Shown: positions 19,708 to 28,640, counted from the first letter of the stretch. The stretch is 64,000 nucleotides of DNA from Paraburkholderia eburnea (GCF_002917095.1 NZ_PQGA01000004.1:62001-126000); one strand, 5' to 3'. A program made the numbers and translations. Notes: generated by a model not told the origin, from the sequence alone.

Positions 19708-21228
19708 ATGGATGCGACGAAATTGAGACCAATGGATGGGCTTGCTGACTGGCTCCGCGCCGAAGCGGCACGCCTCGAAACGATGGGCATTGCGCGCGAT
19801 CCTGCTGCCGGGCCACATATCGCCACGCTTCGAGCCTGGGCTAAAGAAGTAGACGCCGCTATCCCTTCCGATGCACCGCAAGCGCCGGATACGATCGCGC
19901 CCGCTGGTGCCGTGAATCTGGCGTGCTATCTCGTGGACCACTGCGAAGGCGAGACGGTCACCGAAGAATCGATTCAGCGATGGATCGGTGCGATGGTCAA
20001 GTCGCCACGCTATAACCCGACCGTCGAAAGCGAACTGGCGTCGATGACGCGCATGTTCCACGCTGCGTGCGCAGACCTGGGCACAATCAACGAAGCGCTG
20101 GGCCTCGACCCCGACGACGGCGGCGCGGAGCCGATCATTGGCGCGATCGAGGAATTGAAAGCGCAGATCGCCGCTCCCGTCGCCCCTGCTTCGGCAGCGC
20201 CTGAAATCGACGCGCAGCGTTCAGGGGGTGAAATCGCGCCAAACCCCGTCCAGCAAGGAAACTCGGTGCGCGGCGCTGAAGCGCAGCCCGACGTGCACGC
20301 AGCGTGCATCGAATGGGCGAACGCCAACGGCCACACGAAATACCACGAGTCGATGTGTGCCGCATGGGAAGAAGCTACGCGCCGCGCCACCCAGCAAGCC
20401 ACTAAGGGCGATGAGCGGGCGGCGCTCGACGTTGAAATCTTGTCGGGGCCATGTGTCAACGTATGCGTCACGCAGGACAGCAAGCCGAAAGACCAGCGCT
20501 TCGACGTAGTGGTGATCCGAAAGACCGACTTCGACAAGCTAACGTCCGCCCGCACCACCCCTTCCCCCGTCGCGGGAAGCGCAGGGCAAGCGCCTGTTGT
20601 CGCAGCCGCACTCATCGGGCTCGCGCGTCATGTTCGCGCCGTACCGGCCTACGCGAAGTTGGTCGGCGATATGGAAATGGTCGACAGCGCCATCGGAATC
20701 CTTGAGACGTATGCCCCCACCGCACCCAGCTTGACGACTGATGCAGGGGCGGTGCTGACGGAAGCGCAGCGCACGACGATCAACGAAGCGGCGAACATCA
20801 TCGCCATATTCACCGGGCACGACAGCTACGCCAATCTGAAGCAGAAGTTCGGCGACGACCCTTGGACTGATGTCAACAAGATTGCGGCCGACCTCCGCGC
20901 TCTGCTCGCCGCCCATCCCACCGAGCAGCGCATGAGCGACGCCGCGCGCGATGTGCTCGCCGAGCGTGCGCGCCAGGTAAGCGATGAAGGTTGGACGCCC
21001 TTGCACGACGACAAATATCAATGCTTCGAGCTCGCTGATGCAGCCGCGGCATATGCCATGCATGTGTCCGGATGGCCCGAACAAGCGCAGGGCGTTTGGC
21101 CGTGGGATGCGTCCTTCTGGAAACCCACGACGCCGCGCCGCGACCTCACAAAGGCGGCAGCACTGATCCTCGCCGAGATCGAGCGCATCGACCGCGCTGC
21201 TCGAAAGGGAGGCAGTGATGGCCAGTGA
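19708..21228 (+). CDS. Large mosaic phage protein
   Basis: 506 residues starting MDATKLRPMDGLADWLRAEA. It reads as several modules: a helical N-terminus, a middle with IEWANANGHTKYHESMCAAWEEATRR, a VVIRKTDFDKLTSA strand segment, and a C-terminal domain (AARDVLAERARQVSDEGWTP, LADAAAAYA, WPWDASFWKP, RDLTKAAALILAEIERID) that recurs in hypothetical proteins of many enteric and Burkholderia phages. No catalytic motif seen. Probably a fusion of small early-gene modules; function unknown. Confidence 0.7.
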   Translation: MDATKLRPMDGLADWLRAEAARLETMGIARDPAAGPHIATLRAWAKEVDAAIPSDAPQAPDTIAPAGAVNLACYLVDHCEGETVTEESIQRWIGAMVKSPRYNPTVESELASMTRMFHAACADLGTINEALGLDPDDGGAEPIIGAIEELKAQIAAPVAPASAAPEIDAQRSGGEIAPNPVQQGNSVRGAEAQPDVHAACIEWANANGHTKYHESMCAAWEEATRRATQQATKGDERAALDVEILSGPCVNVCVTQDSKPKDQRFDVVVIRKTDFDKLTSARTTPSPVAGSAGQAPVVAAALIGLARHVRAVPAYAKLVGDMEMVDSAIGILETYAPTAPSLTTDAGAVLTEAQRTTINEAANIIAIFTGHDSYANLKQKFGDDPWTDVNKIAADLRALLAAHPTEQRMSDAARDVLAERARQVSDEGWTPLHDDKYQCFELADAAAAYAMHVSGWPEQAQGVWPWDASFWKPTTPRRDLTKAAALILAEIERIDRAARKGGSDGQ

Positions 21229-21535
21229 AAAGCCGCCGTGCGACTGCCTCAACGATTGCGGTGATGACTCCCATGTCAAGTCCGGCATCGCCGAGCCCTG
21301 CGACTTCTTCAAGCGCCGCCGCGCCGAGCGCGAGGCGCGCGAACTCGCGTCTGCGCAGACGGCGGCCGACGCAGCACGGTACCGGTGGCTCTCTCGACAG
21401 GCTGTCGCCTCCCATAGCGGCGATGACCTCATCTGCAGATGGGAAGTTGATTACGTGCTGCGCGGCGAATCATTTGATGCAGCCATCGACGCCGCCCGCA
21501 AAGCCGAGATCGAGCGCAGCGGAGGTGAAGCGTGA
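21218..21535 (+). CDS. Hypothetical phage protein with Cys-rich N-terminus
   Basis: 105 residues from ATG 21218 (GTG 21215 possible). CDCLNDCGDDSHVKSG and EPCDFF form a Cys cluster, then a helical AREARELASAQTAADAARYR and FDAAIDAARKAEIER end typical of phage early hypotheticals. Its start overlaps the preceding stop. Function unknown. Confidence 0.65.
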   Translation: MASEKPPCDCLNDCGDDSHVKSGIAEPCDFFKRRRAEREARELASAQTAADAARYRWLSRQAVASHSGDDLICRWEVDYVLRGESFDAAIDAARKAEIERSGGEA

Positions 21536-21957
21536 AAGCTCTATCCATCCGCCAGCCATGGGCGTGGCTAATCGTCAACGGTCACAAGGATATTGAGAAT
21601 CGAACCTGGCCGACGCGCTTTCGTGGGCGCGTACTGATCCACGCGGGCAAAGGCATGACGCGAGCCGAATACGACGACGCACTCGCCACTGCGCTACACG
21701 TCGGATATCGCGAGTACTTCCCGACCCGCGATCAGCTCCAGCGCGGTGGCATAGTGGGCATCGCCACGATGACGGAGTGCATTGAACCGGCTTCGCGCAC
21801 ATCGCCTTGGCATATGAATGGCCAGTTCGGCTTCCAGCTCGCATATGCAAAGCCGATACCGTTCGTCGAATGCAAGGGAATGCTTGGCTTTTTCGACGTC
21901 CCCACGGATATCGCCACGCAGCTGCGCCAGATGTACGAACTCGGAGCCATAGCATGA
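21532..21957 (+). CDS. ASCH-domain protein
   Basis: 141 residues from GTG 21532. KALSIRQPWAWLIVNGHKDI, IENRTWPTRFRGRVLIHAGK and GGIVGIATMTECIEP are the defining ASCH segments (SIRQPWA, ENR-x-W, G-x-V-x-I). ASCH domains adopt a PUA-like fold and are thought to bind RNA or modified bases; phages carry them often. Start overlaps the upstream stop. Substrate unknown. Confidence 0.8.
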   Translation: MKALSIRQPWAWLIVNGHKDIENRTWPTRFRGRVLIHAGKGMTRAEYDDALATALHVGYREYFPTRDQLQRGGIVGIATMTECIEPASRTSPWHMNGQFGFQLAYAKPIPFVECKGMLGFFDVPTDIATQLRQMYELGAIA

Positions 21958-22580
21958 TAGCCGCCTACCCGCTTCAGTGGCCGGAAGGATGGCCCCGCAC
22001 GAAATCCTATGCCCGCGCTCGTGGCCGCTTTAGCACCAAGCGATCCAACTCGGCGGCTCAGGATCTGTCAGTGTTCGACGGTGTCGAGCGCGTGCTGCTC
22101 GAATTGAGCCGACTCGGCATCGGGCGCGACGACATCGTCATCTCCACGAACCTCAAAACGCGCCTCGACGGTCTCCCGCGCTCCGACCAGAAAGCTCCAG
22201 ACGATCCCGGGGTCGCCGTGTATTGGGAGACCAGGAAGGGCAAGCGCCGCGTCATGGCGATCGACCAATATCAGAAGGTCGCGGACAACCTCGCGGCTGT
22301 TGCGGCGACGCTTGATGCCATGCGAGCGATCGAGCGGCACGGCGGCGCACAGATCCTCGATCGCGCATTCACCGGCTTTGCGGCGCTGGCCGCGCCCGCT
22401 GCCGGACGACCGTGGCGGGAGGTGATCGGTGTTTCGCAGACCGAATGCGATCTGGCGGCTGTACGAGTAGCCTTCCGCCGCCGGGCATCCGCCGTTCATC
22501 CCGACAAGGGCGGTTCACACGGCGAGATGAGCGAACTGAATGCCGCGCTAGCCGCAGCCGAGAAGGAGTTGAAGGCATGA
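21954..22580 (+). CDS. Phage J-domain (DnaJ-like) protein
   Basis: 208 residues. The N-terminal 140 residues (QWPEGWPRTKSYARARGRF, VFDGVERVLLELSRLG, DPGVAVYWETRKGKRRVMAI) form a separate domain; the C-terminal 60 carry a J domain with WREVIGVSQTECDLAAVRVA and the catalytic HPD (RRRASAVHPDKGG). J domains stimulate Hsp70, so this may recruit host DnaK, perhaps for replication or prophage excision. This architecture recurs in Burkholderia-type phages. Coupled at both ends by ATGA. Confidence 0.78.
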   Translation: MIAAYPLQWPEGWPRTKSYARARGRFSTKRSNSAAQDLSVFDGVERVLLELSRLGIGRDDIVISTNLKTRLDGLPRSDQKAPDDPGVAVYWETRKGKRRVMAIDQYQKVADNLAAVAATLDAMRAIERHGGAQILDRAFTGFAALAAPAAGRPWREVIGVSQTECDLAAVRVAFRRRASAVHPDKGGSHGEMSELNAALAAAEKELKA

Positions 22581-22912
22581 CTGTCTACGTCGACGATATG
22601 CGGGCCTCCTATGGCCGCATGGTGATGTGCCACATGATCGCAGACAGCGACGACGAGCTGCACGCAATGGCAGCCGCTATAGACGTCGCACGGCACTGGC
22701 ACCAGAAACCCGGTACGGCGCGCAGCCATTACGACATTGCGCTCAGCAAGCGAGCAATCGCCGTACAGCTCGGCGCCGTCGAGATCACGTGGCGCCAGAC
22801 TGCCGCCATGACGGCGCGGCGGCGTGTCGTCGGAACGCTGGGCACGCCGGAAGAAGCAATCGACTGGCAACGCAGCTACGTGGCCGGGCGCCGCGCAGTC
22901 AACGTTGTTTGA
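22577..22912 (+). CDS. DUF4031 phage protein
   Basis: 111 residues. MTVYVDDMRASYGRMVMCHM, ADSDDELHAMAAAIDVARHW, HYDIALSKRAIAVQLGAVEI match the DUF4031 pattern (VYVDDM...MCHM-AD...EL...A...G-x-x-R-W...HYD-x-x-x-x-R). Conserved Asp, His and Arg suggest a metal or nucleotide site. Function unknown. Overlaps the J-domain gene's stop. Confidence 0.8.
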   Translation: MTVYVDDMRASYGRMVMCHMIADSDDELHAMAAAIDVARHWHQKPGTARSHYDIALSKRAIAVQLGAVEITWRQTAAMTARRRVVGTLGTPEEAIDWQRSYVAGRRAVNVV

Positions 22913-22943
22913 ACGCCCGCAAAGCAAGTCTGTGGAGAACGAC

Positions 22944-23153
22944 ATGCAAGCCGAACTCATTCCCGTCAAGACTTGGGCCGAACGCGTGTTTGGTGACGAG
23001 GCGCCCCATCGCAATACGTTGCGCAGTTGGGTGACCATGGGGAAAATCTCGCCCCAACCGATTCAGGTCGGTCGCCGCTATTTCGTTGAGCCTTCCGCGC
23101 GCTATATCGATCCCACTGCCGAAAAGATCCGGAGACTCACGAATGGCCGCTAG
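22944..23153 (+). CDS. Excisionase (Xis-like)
   Basis: 69 residues. IPVKTWAERVFGDEAPHRNTLRSWV followed by GKISPQPIQVGRRYFVEPSA is the winged-helix Xis fold (compare KTW...F...P..NTLR.W...G.I.P.P..VG..Y.V). It bends attachment DNA and directs excision. Its 3' end overlaps the integrase start, the standard xis-int arrangement. Confidence 0.85.
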   Translation: MQAELIPVKTWAERVFGDEAPHRNTLRSWVTMGKISPQPIQVGRRYFVEPSARYIDPTAEKIRRLTNGR

Positions 23154-24267
23154 GCGCCGAAACGCAGAAAGACGAAACTGGCCGGACAACACCTATAAAA
23201 ACACACAGGGCACGTACTGGTTCCGGAACCCATATACCGGCAAGACCTATGGTCTGGGTACGGACCAGAAGGTCGCTTTTTCACAGGCGCGCGCAGCGAA
23301 TGCTGAGCTCGAGCGGCAGCACGGTGATGTCTCGCTCGTTGAGAGGATGTCGCAGACCGAGGTGACGCTTGTTTCGTGGTGCAAGGATTACTCGGAGCTC
23401 TACGAAAAACGTGACGTCGCTAGCGGCACTCTTTCCAACATGAAGAGCGCACTCAAGACGATTGCCGCTGCGCCGTTCGCAAAGAAAATGATCCAGGACA
23501 TTCAGCCTGCCGAGATTAACCTATGGGTCAAGAGCATCGCGCAAACCGTCAGCGACGGACGCGCCGGCAGGCTCCGGAGCTGGCTTCACAACGTGTTCAA
23601 TGAAGCGATCGCAGAAGGTCTGCTTAAAGCAGGCGCCAACCCCGTCGATGCGATTCGCAAGCCGACCCATAAGGTGACGCGTCAACGTCTTACGCTCGAT
23701 GATTTTCTCGCGATTGTCGAGCAAGCACGCAAGCAGCCGACCACAGTTTGGGCGGCGCGCGCGTTCATGCTGGCCCTTCTCACAGGTCAGCGCCGCGAAG
23801 ACATCCGCCGCATGCAGTTTCCTCACATAAAGGACGGGTACCTGTGGGTCGAGCAGACAAAGAGCCAGGGGAATACGAAGCTGAAGATCCCGACCTCAAT
23901 CGGACTTCGGGCGGTCGGCCTCACGATCGACGACGTGATCCGGGAATGCCGCGACAACATCGCCTCGAAGCACGTTATCCATTACGCACATACACGGGGC
24001 CGGAAGAAGGCGGGGCGAGCCCCTAGCGCGGACGCCGTCGCCCGTATGTTCACGACCTGCCGCCAGCACGCGAAGATTGTGATCGACGAAGGTAAAACGC
24101 CGCCGACCTTTCACGAGATTCGGTCGTTGGCCGCTCGGCTATATGGCACTCAATATGGCGCTGAATTCGCGCAAGCGCTATTGGGGCACAAGAGCGGCCA
24201 GATGACCGCCCTCTACCGTGACGCACGCGGCCGTGAGTGGAAAGAGGTGCGCATTGAGGCCGGCTAA
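23143..24267 (+). CDS. int: Tyrosine integrase
   Basis: 374 residues from ATG 23143. N-terminal arm-binding region (GTYWFRNPYTGKTYGLG), SAM-like core-binding domain (WCKDYSELYEKRDVASGTLS), catalytic domain with first Arg in LLTGQRREDIRRM, HEIR (FHEIRSLAARLYG), His in LLGHKSGQM and nucleophile Tyr in ALYRDARG. All catalytic residues are present. Same layout as lambda Int-type enzymes. It lies at the right prophage border, next to tandem 11-bp repeats that may be its arm sites. Confidence 0.93.
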   Translation: MAARRRNAERRNWPDNTYKNTQGTYWFRNPYTGKTYGLGTDQKVAFSQARAANAELERQHGDVSLVERMSQTEVTLVSWCKDYSELYEKRDVASGTLSNMKSALKTIAAAPFAKKMIQDIQPAEINLWVKSIAQTVSDGRAGRLRSWLHNVFNEAIAEGLLKAGANPVDAIRKPTHKVTRQRLTLDDFLAIVEQARKQPTTVWAARAFMLALLTGQRREDIRRMQFPHIKDGYLWVEQTKSQGNTKLKIPTSIGLRAVGLTIDDVIRECRDNIASKHVIHYAHTRGRKKAGRAPSADAVARMFTTCRQHAKIVIDEGKTPPTFHEIRSLAARLYGTQYGAEFAQALLGHKSGQMTALYRDARGREWKEVRIEAG

Positions 24268-24268
24268 A

Positions 24269-24301
24269 ATTTTGGATGAATATTGGATAAATTTTGGATA
24301 G
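24269..24301. repeat. Three tandem 11-bp repeats at the prophage border
   Basis: ATTTTGGATGA, ATATTGGATAA and ATTTTGGATAG follow each other exactly 11 bp apart, one helical turn, just after the integrase stop. This is the position and spacing expected for integrase arm-type (P' arm) sites beside the attachment core. A weak hairpin (AGGCCCG/CGGGCTT, 24311-24330) follows and may end the int transcript. Confidence 0.6.
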
Positions 24302-24450
24302 CACCCGCCAAGGCCCGTCTGGCCGGGCTTTGCGGTCAAACCCGTAATCTGACAATGGTTAACGATTCAACATTCGCAGATTTATTGCGATGCATCAAAG
24401 ACTTACCTATACTGAATTCGTCTCCTCCATGTCTCCTTAGACGTGGTTCA

Positions 24451-24482
24451 AGCCCGCCTCCAAGCGGGCTTTTTTCTTTTTT
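24451..24482 (+). terminator. Rho-independent terminator at the prophage/host junction
   Basis: Perfect stem AGCCCGC/GCGGGCT with a CTCCAA loop, followed by a T-rich run. It has no visible gene directly upstream in the rightward direction except the prophage, so it probably ended a host gene or tRNA that the prophage now separates. The attachment site likely lies between 24,300 and here. Confidence 0.8.
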
Positions 24483-24595
24483 GCGCCGCACGTTGCCTGG
24501 CGCCCGGCCGCGCCACGCCTCGATCCCCGCCGCCCTGGCGCCCCGCGCGCTGGCATAATCCGGGTTCCTTTTTTCCATCCTGCCAGGCCGTTGCA

Positions 24596-25231
24596 ATGAC
24601 CCTCCATACCTGGTGGCTGTTCCTCGCCACTGTCTTCGTCGTCTGCGCCATTCCCGGTCCCAATATGCTGCTCATCATGTCGCACGGCGCGCAGTACGGC
24701 CTGCGCCGCACCAGCGCGACCATGGGCGGCTGCCTGTCCGCGCTCGTGCTGATGCTGGCCGTCTCCGCCGCTGGCCTGGGCGTGTTCCTGCAAGCCTGGC
24801 CGACGATGTTCAACGTGCTACGCTTTGTCGGCGCGGGATACCTCGTGTATCTCGGCATCAAGGCGTGGAGCGCGCCCGTCGAGGCCAACGTCAGCGCCGA
24901 CGCCGAAGCGCTCGCCGCCCGTCCCGCGCGCCCGGCCGCCACGCTGTTCCGCAACGGCTTCCTGGTGGCGAGCAGCAACCCGAAAGCGATTCTGTTCGCC
25001 GCCGCGCTGCTGCCGCAGTTCATCGACGCGAGCCGCCCCACACTGCCGCAATTCGGCGTGCTGGTCGCGACTTTCGCGGTCTGCGAGGTGAGCTGGTATC
25101 TGGTCTACGCGAGCTTTGGCACGCGCATCGGCGCGACGCTCAAGAGCGAGCGCGTAGCGAAAGTGTTCAATCGCGTGACGGGCGGCGTGTTCGTCGGCTT
25201 CGGCGCGATGATGGCGCTCATGCGTCAGTAA
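24596..25231 (+). CDS. LysE/RhtB-family amino-acid exporter
   Basis: 211 residues from ATG 24596. LFLATVFVVCAIPGPNMLLI contains the family hallmark PGPN; GCLSALVLMLAVSAAGLGVF, LRFVGAGYLVYLGIKAW, SNPKAILFAAALLPQF and VTGGVFVGFGAMMALM complete the five to six helices. Inner-membrane export of amino acids or related compounds. First intact host gene after the prophage. Substrate cannot be told from sequence. Confidence 0.88.
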   Translation: MTLHTWWLFLATVFVVCAIPGPNMLLIMSHGAQYGLRRTSATMGGCLSALVLMLAVSAAGLGVFLQAWPTMFNVLRFVGAGYLVYLGIKAWSAPVEANVSADAEALAARPARPAATLFRNGFLVASSNPKAILFAAALLPQFIDASRPTLPQFGVLVATFAVCEVSWYLVYASFGTRIGATLKSERVAKVFNRVTGGVFVGFGAMMALMRQ

Positions 25232-25298
25232 AAGACGAAGGGGCCGGACCGGTCATTAATTTCGTGTTCAAGGCAGATGATTCTTTCCAGGAGAACCT

Positions 25299-25478
25299 AT
25301 GCCTCGCAAGCCGAAGACCCCGCCGGTAGAACTGCCAGCCATTCCCGCTGAACGGCTGGAGCAGTTCGGCAGCGGGCCGATGACGGCCGAAGCCATCAAT
25401 ACCGCGACGCTGGCGGTTCGGTGTCAGGTTCCACCCTCGCGTCAGGACACGCCAGGAATTCCTTGCAGCGTCTGCTGA
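25299..25478 (+). pseudogene. IS256-family transposase, N-terminal fragment
   Basis: The first about 40 residues (MPRKPKTPPVELPAIPAERL then EQFGSGPMTAEAINTATLA) match the start of IS256-type transposases common in Burkholderia. After about 25,418 the match stops and the frame ends at a TGA 60 codons from the start; the catalytic region is missing. A GGAG ribosome site is kept. Remnant of an insertion whose rest was lost next to the LysR gene. Confidence 0.75.
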
Positions 25479-26338
25479 AGCTCCTCACACCACACACGCA
25501 GGCGATGAGTCTGCGCCCTGGCAGGAAACACCAGGTGCACTGGCCACTCGGGCAACCCCCAGTCGGGAAGAAACCGGACGAGCCGTCCATCACGGATGTC
25601 CCGATCGACAGCGTATCGATGAATCAGCCCCACGCCAGCACCGGAGAGAAGCGCCTCGCGGTGTCCAATAATCTGGTCAATCTTCAGACGGGGCATCACC
25701 CGGATCTTCCGTTTGCAGCCACGACGTTCAAACTCGACATCGTCCCGGCCCAGAGATCCCGAGAACGCCACCCACGGCAACGCCTGCAAATCTGCAGGCC
25801 GCGCGACCGGTTGCTTCAAATACCGTGGATGACTCACCACGACTTCTTCCAGCGTAGCGACGCGTCTTGCGAACAGCGATGAATCCGCCAACTGACCAAT
25901 ACGGATTGCGACGTCGAGCCCCTCGCTGATCAGATCGCTCTCACTGTCAGTCAGGCACAACTCCAAAGTTGCTTTCGGATATCGCTCGACAAAGCACCCG
26001 CAGAACGGCGCGATCACGAAAGCGCCAAACCCTGATGGCGCAGCAATGCGGATTCTCCCCTCAACCTCAGCGCTATCGCCCCTCAATCGCTCCCGCAGAA
26101 TATCCTCCGAGCGCACCATGAGCTGAGCCTGCTCGTAAACCATTCTCCCCGCATCCGTCATACGAAGGGACCGCGTTGTCCGGATGACGAGCACGTTGCC
26201 ATAGGCAACCTCCAACTCCTGGAGTTGCCGGGATACCGTTGGCTGGGTTGTGCCGAGGTCTCTTGCAGCCGCTGAAAGACTCCCTCGCTCGACGACTCGT
26301 AGAAACGTTCTCAACTGGTGCAGTGAAGCTTCCTTCAT
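25442..26338 (-). CDS. LysR-family transcriptional regulator
   Basis: 298 residues. N-terminal winged HTH (LRTFLRVVERGSLSAAARDL, GTTQPTVSRQLQELE) and a substrate-binding domain (GRIRIAAPSGFGAFVIAPFC, DVAIRIGQLADSSLFARRV, GRLVRFLPDWGLPEWPVHLV) of the CrgA/PecT type. It is divergent from the hydrolase gene and a 17-bp palindrome lies between them, so it probably controls that gene. Its 3' end abuts the IS256 fragment but the reading frame is full length. Confidence 0.9.
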   Translation of the reverse strand: MKEASLHQLRTFLRVVERGSLSAAARDLGTTQPTVSRQLQELEVAYGNVLVIRTTRSLRMTDAGRMVYEQAQLMVRSEDILRERLRGDSAEVEGRIRIAAPSGFGAFVIAPFCGCFVERYPKATLELCLTDSESDLISEGLDVAIRIGQLADSSLFARRVATLEEVVVSHPRYLKQPVARPADLQALPWVAFSGSLGRDDVEFERRGCKRKIRVMPRLKIDQIIGHREALLSGAGVGLIHRYAVDRDIRDGRLVRFLPDWGLPEWPVHLVFPARAQTHRLRVWCEELQQTLQGIPGVS

Positions 26339-26349
26339 AGACTCTCACT

Positions 26350-26366
26350 CATACGATAGTCGTATG
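26350..26366. promoter_or_regulatory. Palindromic LysR-type operator
   Basis: CATACGA-TAG-TCGTATG, perfect 7-bp arms around 3 bp, with an internal T-N11-A. It lies 12 bp upstream of the LysR start in the divergent interval. Confidence 0.65.
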
Positions 26367-26456
26367 AATTATATGCATGTTATACGCCTTCTCATTCTCT
26401 CGAGAGGATTCGACAATCAGACGACAATCTTCCCCACCCCGATTGAAGGAACGAGC

Positions 26457-27293
26457 ATGTCGCATGTTCACGTTTTCAGCTCTGTGGAGTCAGCCTTTTA
26501 CGTCAACTCGTTTGTTATCGAAACCACGCGCGGTCTCGTGCTCGTCGACACCCAGTTCCTGACCTCCTCCGCGCAGCAACTGCGTGACACAATCAGGGCT
26601 CACGGCAAACCGCTCCTGGCGATCGTTATTACCCATCCTCATCCCGATCACTTCAACGGTACGGCGGAGATTGAACGTGAATGGCCGGGACTGCCGATCT
26701 ATGCCACCCAGGCCACGATTGATGTCATTCGTGCGACGGAAGCGGACAAGCGCGCTGCATGGACACCGGTCTATGGCGAAGACTATCCTCGCCAGACTGT
26801 GCTGCCGAATACCGTGGTGGTGCCCGGACAGGCCGTCTTCGTGGATGACGTCGAGCTGCGCATCGACGACCTCGGCGAGGGGGAGTCAGCCGATATCACC
26901 GTTATCCATCTACCGCAAAGCAATCAGTTGATCGCCTCGGATCTTCTGTATCACCGCGTGCACCCGTGGCTCGCGGAAGGCCGCACAAAACAGTGGCTAA
27001 ACCAGATTGAAATCGTCCGTAGCCGTTACACCACCGCAACGGCAGTATTCGCAGGTCACGGCGAGGCCGCCGAACTGGACGCTCTCGCACAGCAGGCTGA
27101 GTACCTGACGAACTTTCGCAATTACGTACGCAATGGGGTCGCCGACCTCACACGGCCCACGCCTGAAGAAAAGAGCGCCATTGCCGCAAAGGTCCTCCAG
27201 CGATACCCGAACTATCCGCTTCAGATGCTCGTTGAGATGAATATCGATGGCGTCGCAAAGGAACTCGCTGCCGAAGTCGCGTCGGCACGCTAA
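26457..27293 (+). CDS. Metallo-beta-lactamase-fold hydrolase
   Basis: 278 residues from ATG 26457 after GAAGGA. THPHPDHFNG is the H-x-H-x-D-H zinc motif; GLVLVDTQFL, ASDLLYHRVHPW (metal-bridging Asp region) and FAGHGEA (third zinc His) complete the fold. The latter part (VLQRYPNYPLQMLVEMNIDG) is helical. Related proteins act on lactones, thioesters or sulfates; the substrate is unknown. Divergent from and probably regulated by the LysR protein. Confidence 0.85.
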   Translation: MSHVHVFSSVESAFYVNSFVIETTRGLVLVDTQFLTSSAQQLRDTIRAHGKPLLAIVITHPHPDHFNGTAEIEREWPGLPIYATQATIDVIRATEADKRAAWTPVYGEDYPRQTVLPNTVVVPGQAVFVDDVELRIDDLGEGESADITVIHLPQSNQLIASDLLYHRVHPWLAEGRTKQWLNQIEIVRSRYTTATAVFAGHGEAAELDALAQQAEYLTNFRNYVRNGVADLTRPTPEEKSAIAAKVLQRYPNYPLQMLVEMNIDGVAKELAAEVASAR

Positions 27294-27468
27294 GTCCAGC
27301 CACCTTTCTGGGGGGATCACGAGATATCTCGCGTTTCCCGCTGACCTCCCTGCACTCTTCCCACCCGCCAACGGCAACATGACGATAGCCTTTGTGGCAC
27401 GTTATCGCTGGCCGGGCGACGGTCCGGAGCGAGCAGCCCTCGCCCCCGGATACCCATGGCCGACGCCG

Positions 27469-28105
27469 TTAGCTCTGGCTATTGTGAAGCATCGTCACGG
27501 TCGTGGCAGGAGAGAGCAATTCCCGGCTTGTCCGCAAATGGATCAGCGTCGGGCGTGACTCTTCGTTGGCGAGGCGGACGGCCTGTGCAAGCGCTTCGAC
27601 AAACTGATGATTGGTCTGAACTTAGATTCCAGCGGCGCCATACGCACGTGCCAGCGCTGCGAAATCGGGGTTTTCCAGCTACGTACCCGAGACACGACCG
27701 GGATAACAACGTTCCTGATACATCCGGATGGTGCCGTACATGACGTTCGAACACGATCACAACGATGCCAAGCCTCTGGGCGAGCGCTGCGGCGAGTTCC
27801 TGCCCATTCATCAGGAAGTCGCCATCGCCCGCGAGTGCGACGACCGTTCGATCACGATCCGCAATCTTTGCAGCGACTGCGGCCGGTAATCCATACCCCA
27901 TCGGGTCCGACATAGGCGCCAACTGCGTTCTGAGGACACCATATTTCCAGAATCGATGCGCCCACACCGTGAAGTCGCGGGCGCCGTTTGTCACAATCGC
28001 ATCTGCCGGCAGCGTATCTTGCAGATGCTGAATGACCTGCCAGAGATCAAGCTCACCTCTCTCGCCACCCAATAGAACGTGGCGGCTTTCACCGATGTCC
28101 TCCAC
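27469..28105 (-). pseudogene. TPP-dependent enzyme (acetolactate synthase/benzoylformate decarboxylase-like), broken
   Basis: The visible part is the TPP-binding C-terminal domain: SDPMGYGLPAAVAAKIADRD, then VVALAGDGDFLMNGQELAAA (GDG motif). After VIVF the frame shifts; the next frame continues with NVMYGTIRMYQERCYPGRVS, then has an in-frame TAG, a NPDFAALARAYGAAG segment, a TAA, and an NHQFVEALAQAVRLANEE end. N-terminal domains are missing, cut near an IS30 fragment. Several independent lesions make it a dead gene. Confidence 0.85.
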
Positions 28106-28139
28106 ACGGTCGTCGACAGTTTCTCCGATCGGAATCCGA

Positions 28140-28307
28140 ATCTACTTCTGTGATCCACACAGTCCGTGGCAGTGGAGTATCTGCGAAAACACCAGCGGTC
28201 TGCTGCGCCAGTACATGCTTAAGCGCACCGATCTCCCGGTGCTCTCGCAGCGCCGGCTCGACGCGATTGCGATGGAAATGAACATGCGTCCACGCAAAAA
28301 CTTTCAG
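28140..28307 (+). pseudogene. IS30-family transposase, C-terminal fragment
   Basis: IYFCDPHSPWQWSICENTSG, LLRQYMLKRTDLPVLSQRRL and DAIAMEMNMRPRKNF match the end of IS30-type transposases, including the DDE Glu in ENTSG. No start, no N-terminal part; the frame before it is unrelated. A relic of an insertion that probably truncated the TPP enzyme gene. Confidence 0.8.
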
Positions 28308-28640
28308 GTTAACTGCTTCCCTTACCCAACCACCCCCCTCTGCCGGTTTGAAAATTCACCGCAGTGGTGCAATTGAAAAACGGCCGTACGAGCGGACATA
28401 GGCCAGGCTGCGATCGCCGTTACGCCGCTAACAACCGAACTGCGCAGCGCAATCTCAGACCAAATCGCACAATACCGTGCAATCTTGCGCGCCGTTGATT
28501 CCGTAACCTTCTAGCACGGTGACGAATCATCATGCGTACGACGACGCCGGGTGGTCCTCACCGTTTCCACGCTCGCATCAGGGCGAGCGTTTCCATCGCG
28601 GTCTCCCGAAGAGCGCGGCTCTCTCAACCCGGAGAAATGT

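Larger units (their letters stand above)
1..24440. mobile_element. Right part of a lambda-like prophage (incomplete in window)
   Basis: The element is recognised from its order: divergent CI-like and Cro-like genes around shared operators, a leftward early operon with CII-like, replication and nuclease genes, and a rightward operon ending in excisionase and integrase. Host-type genes begin right after the integrase. The right end lies between the integrase stop and the host terminator near 24,451. I could not identify the core att sequence, and the left end is outside the window. No capsid, tail or lysis genes are seen here, as expected if they lie left of position 1. Confidence 0.9.
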
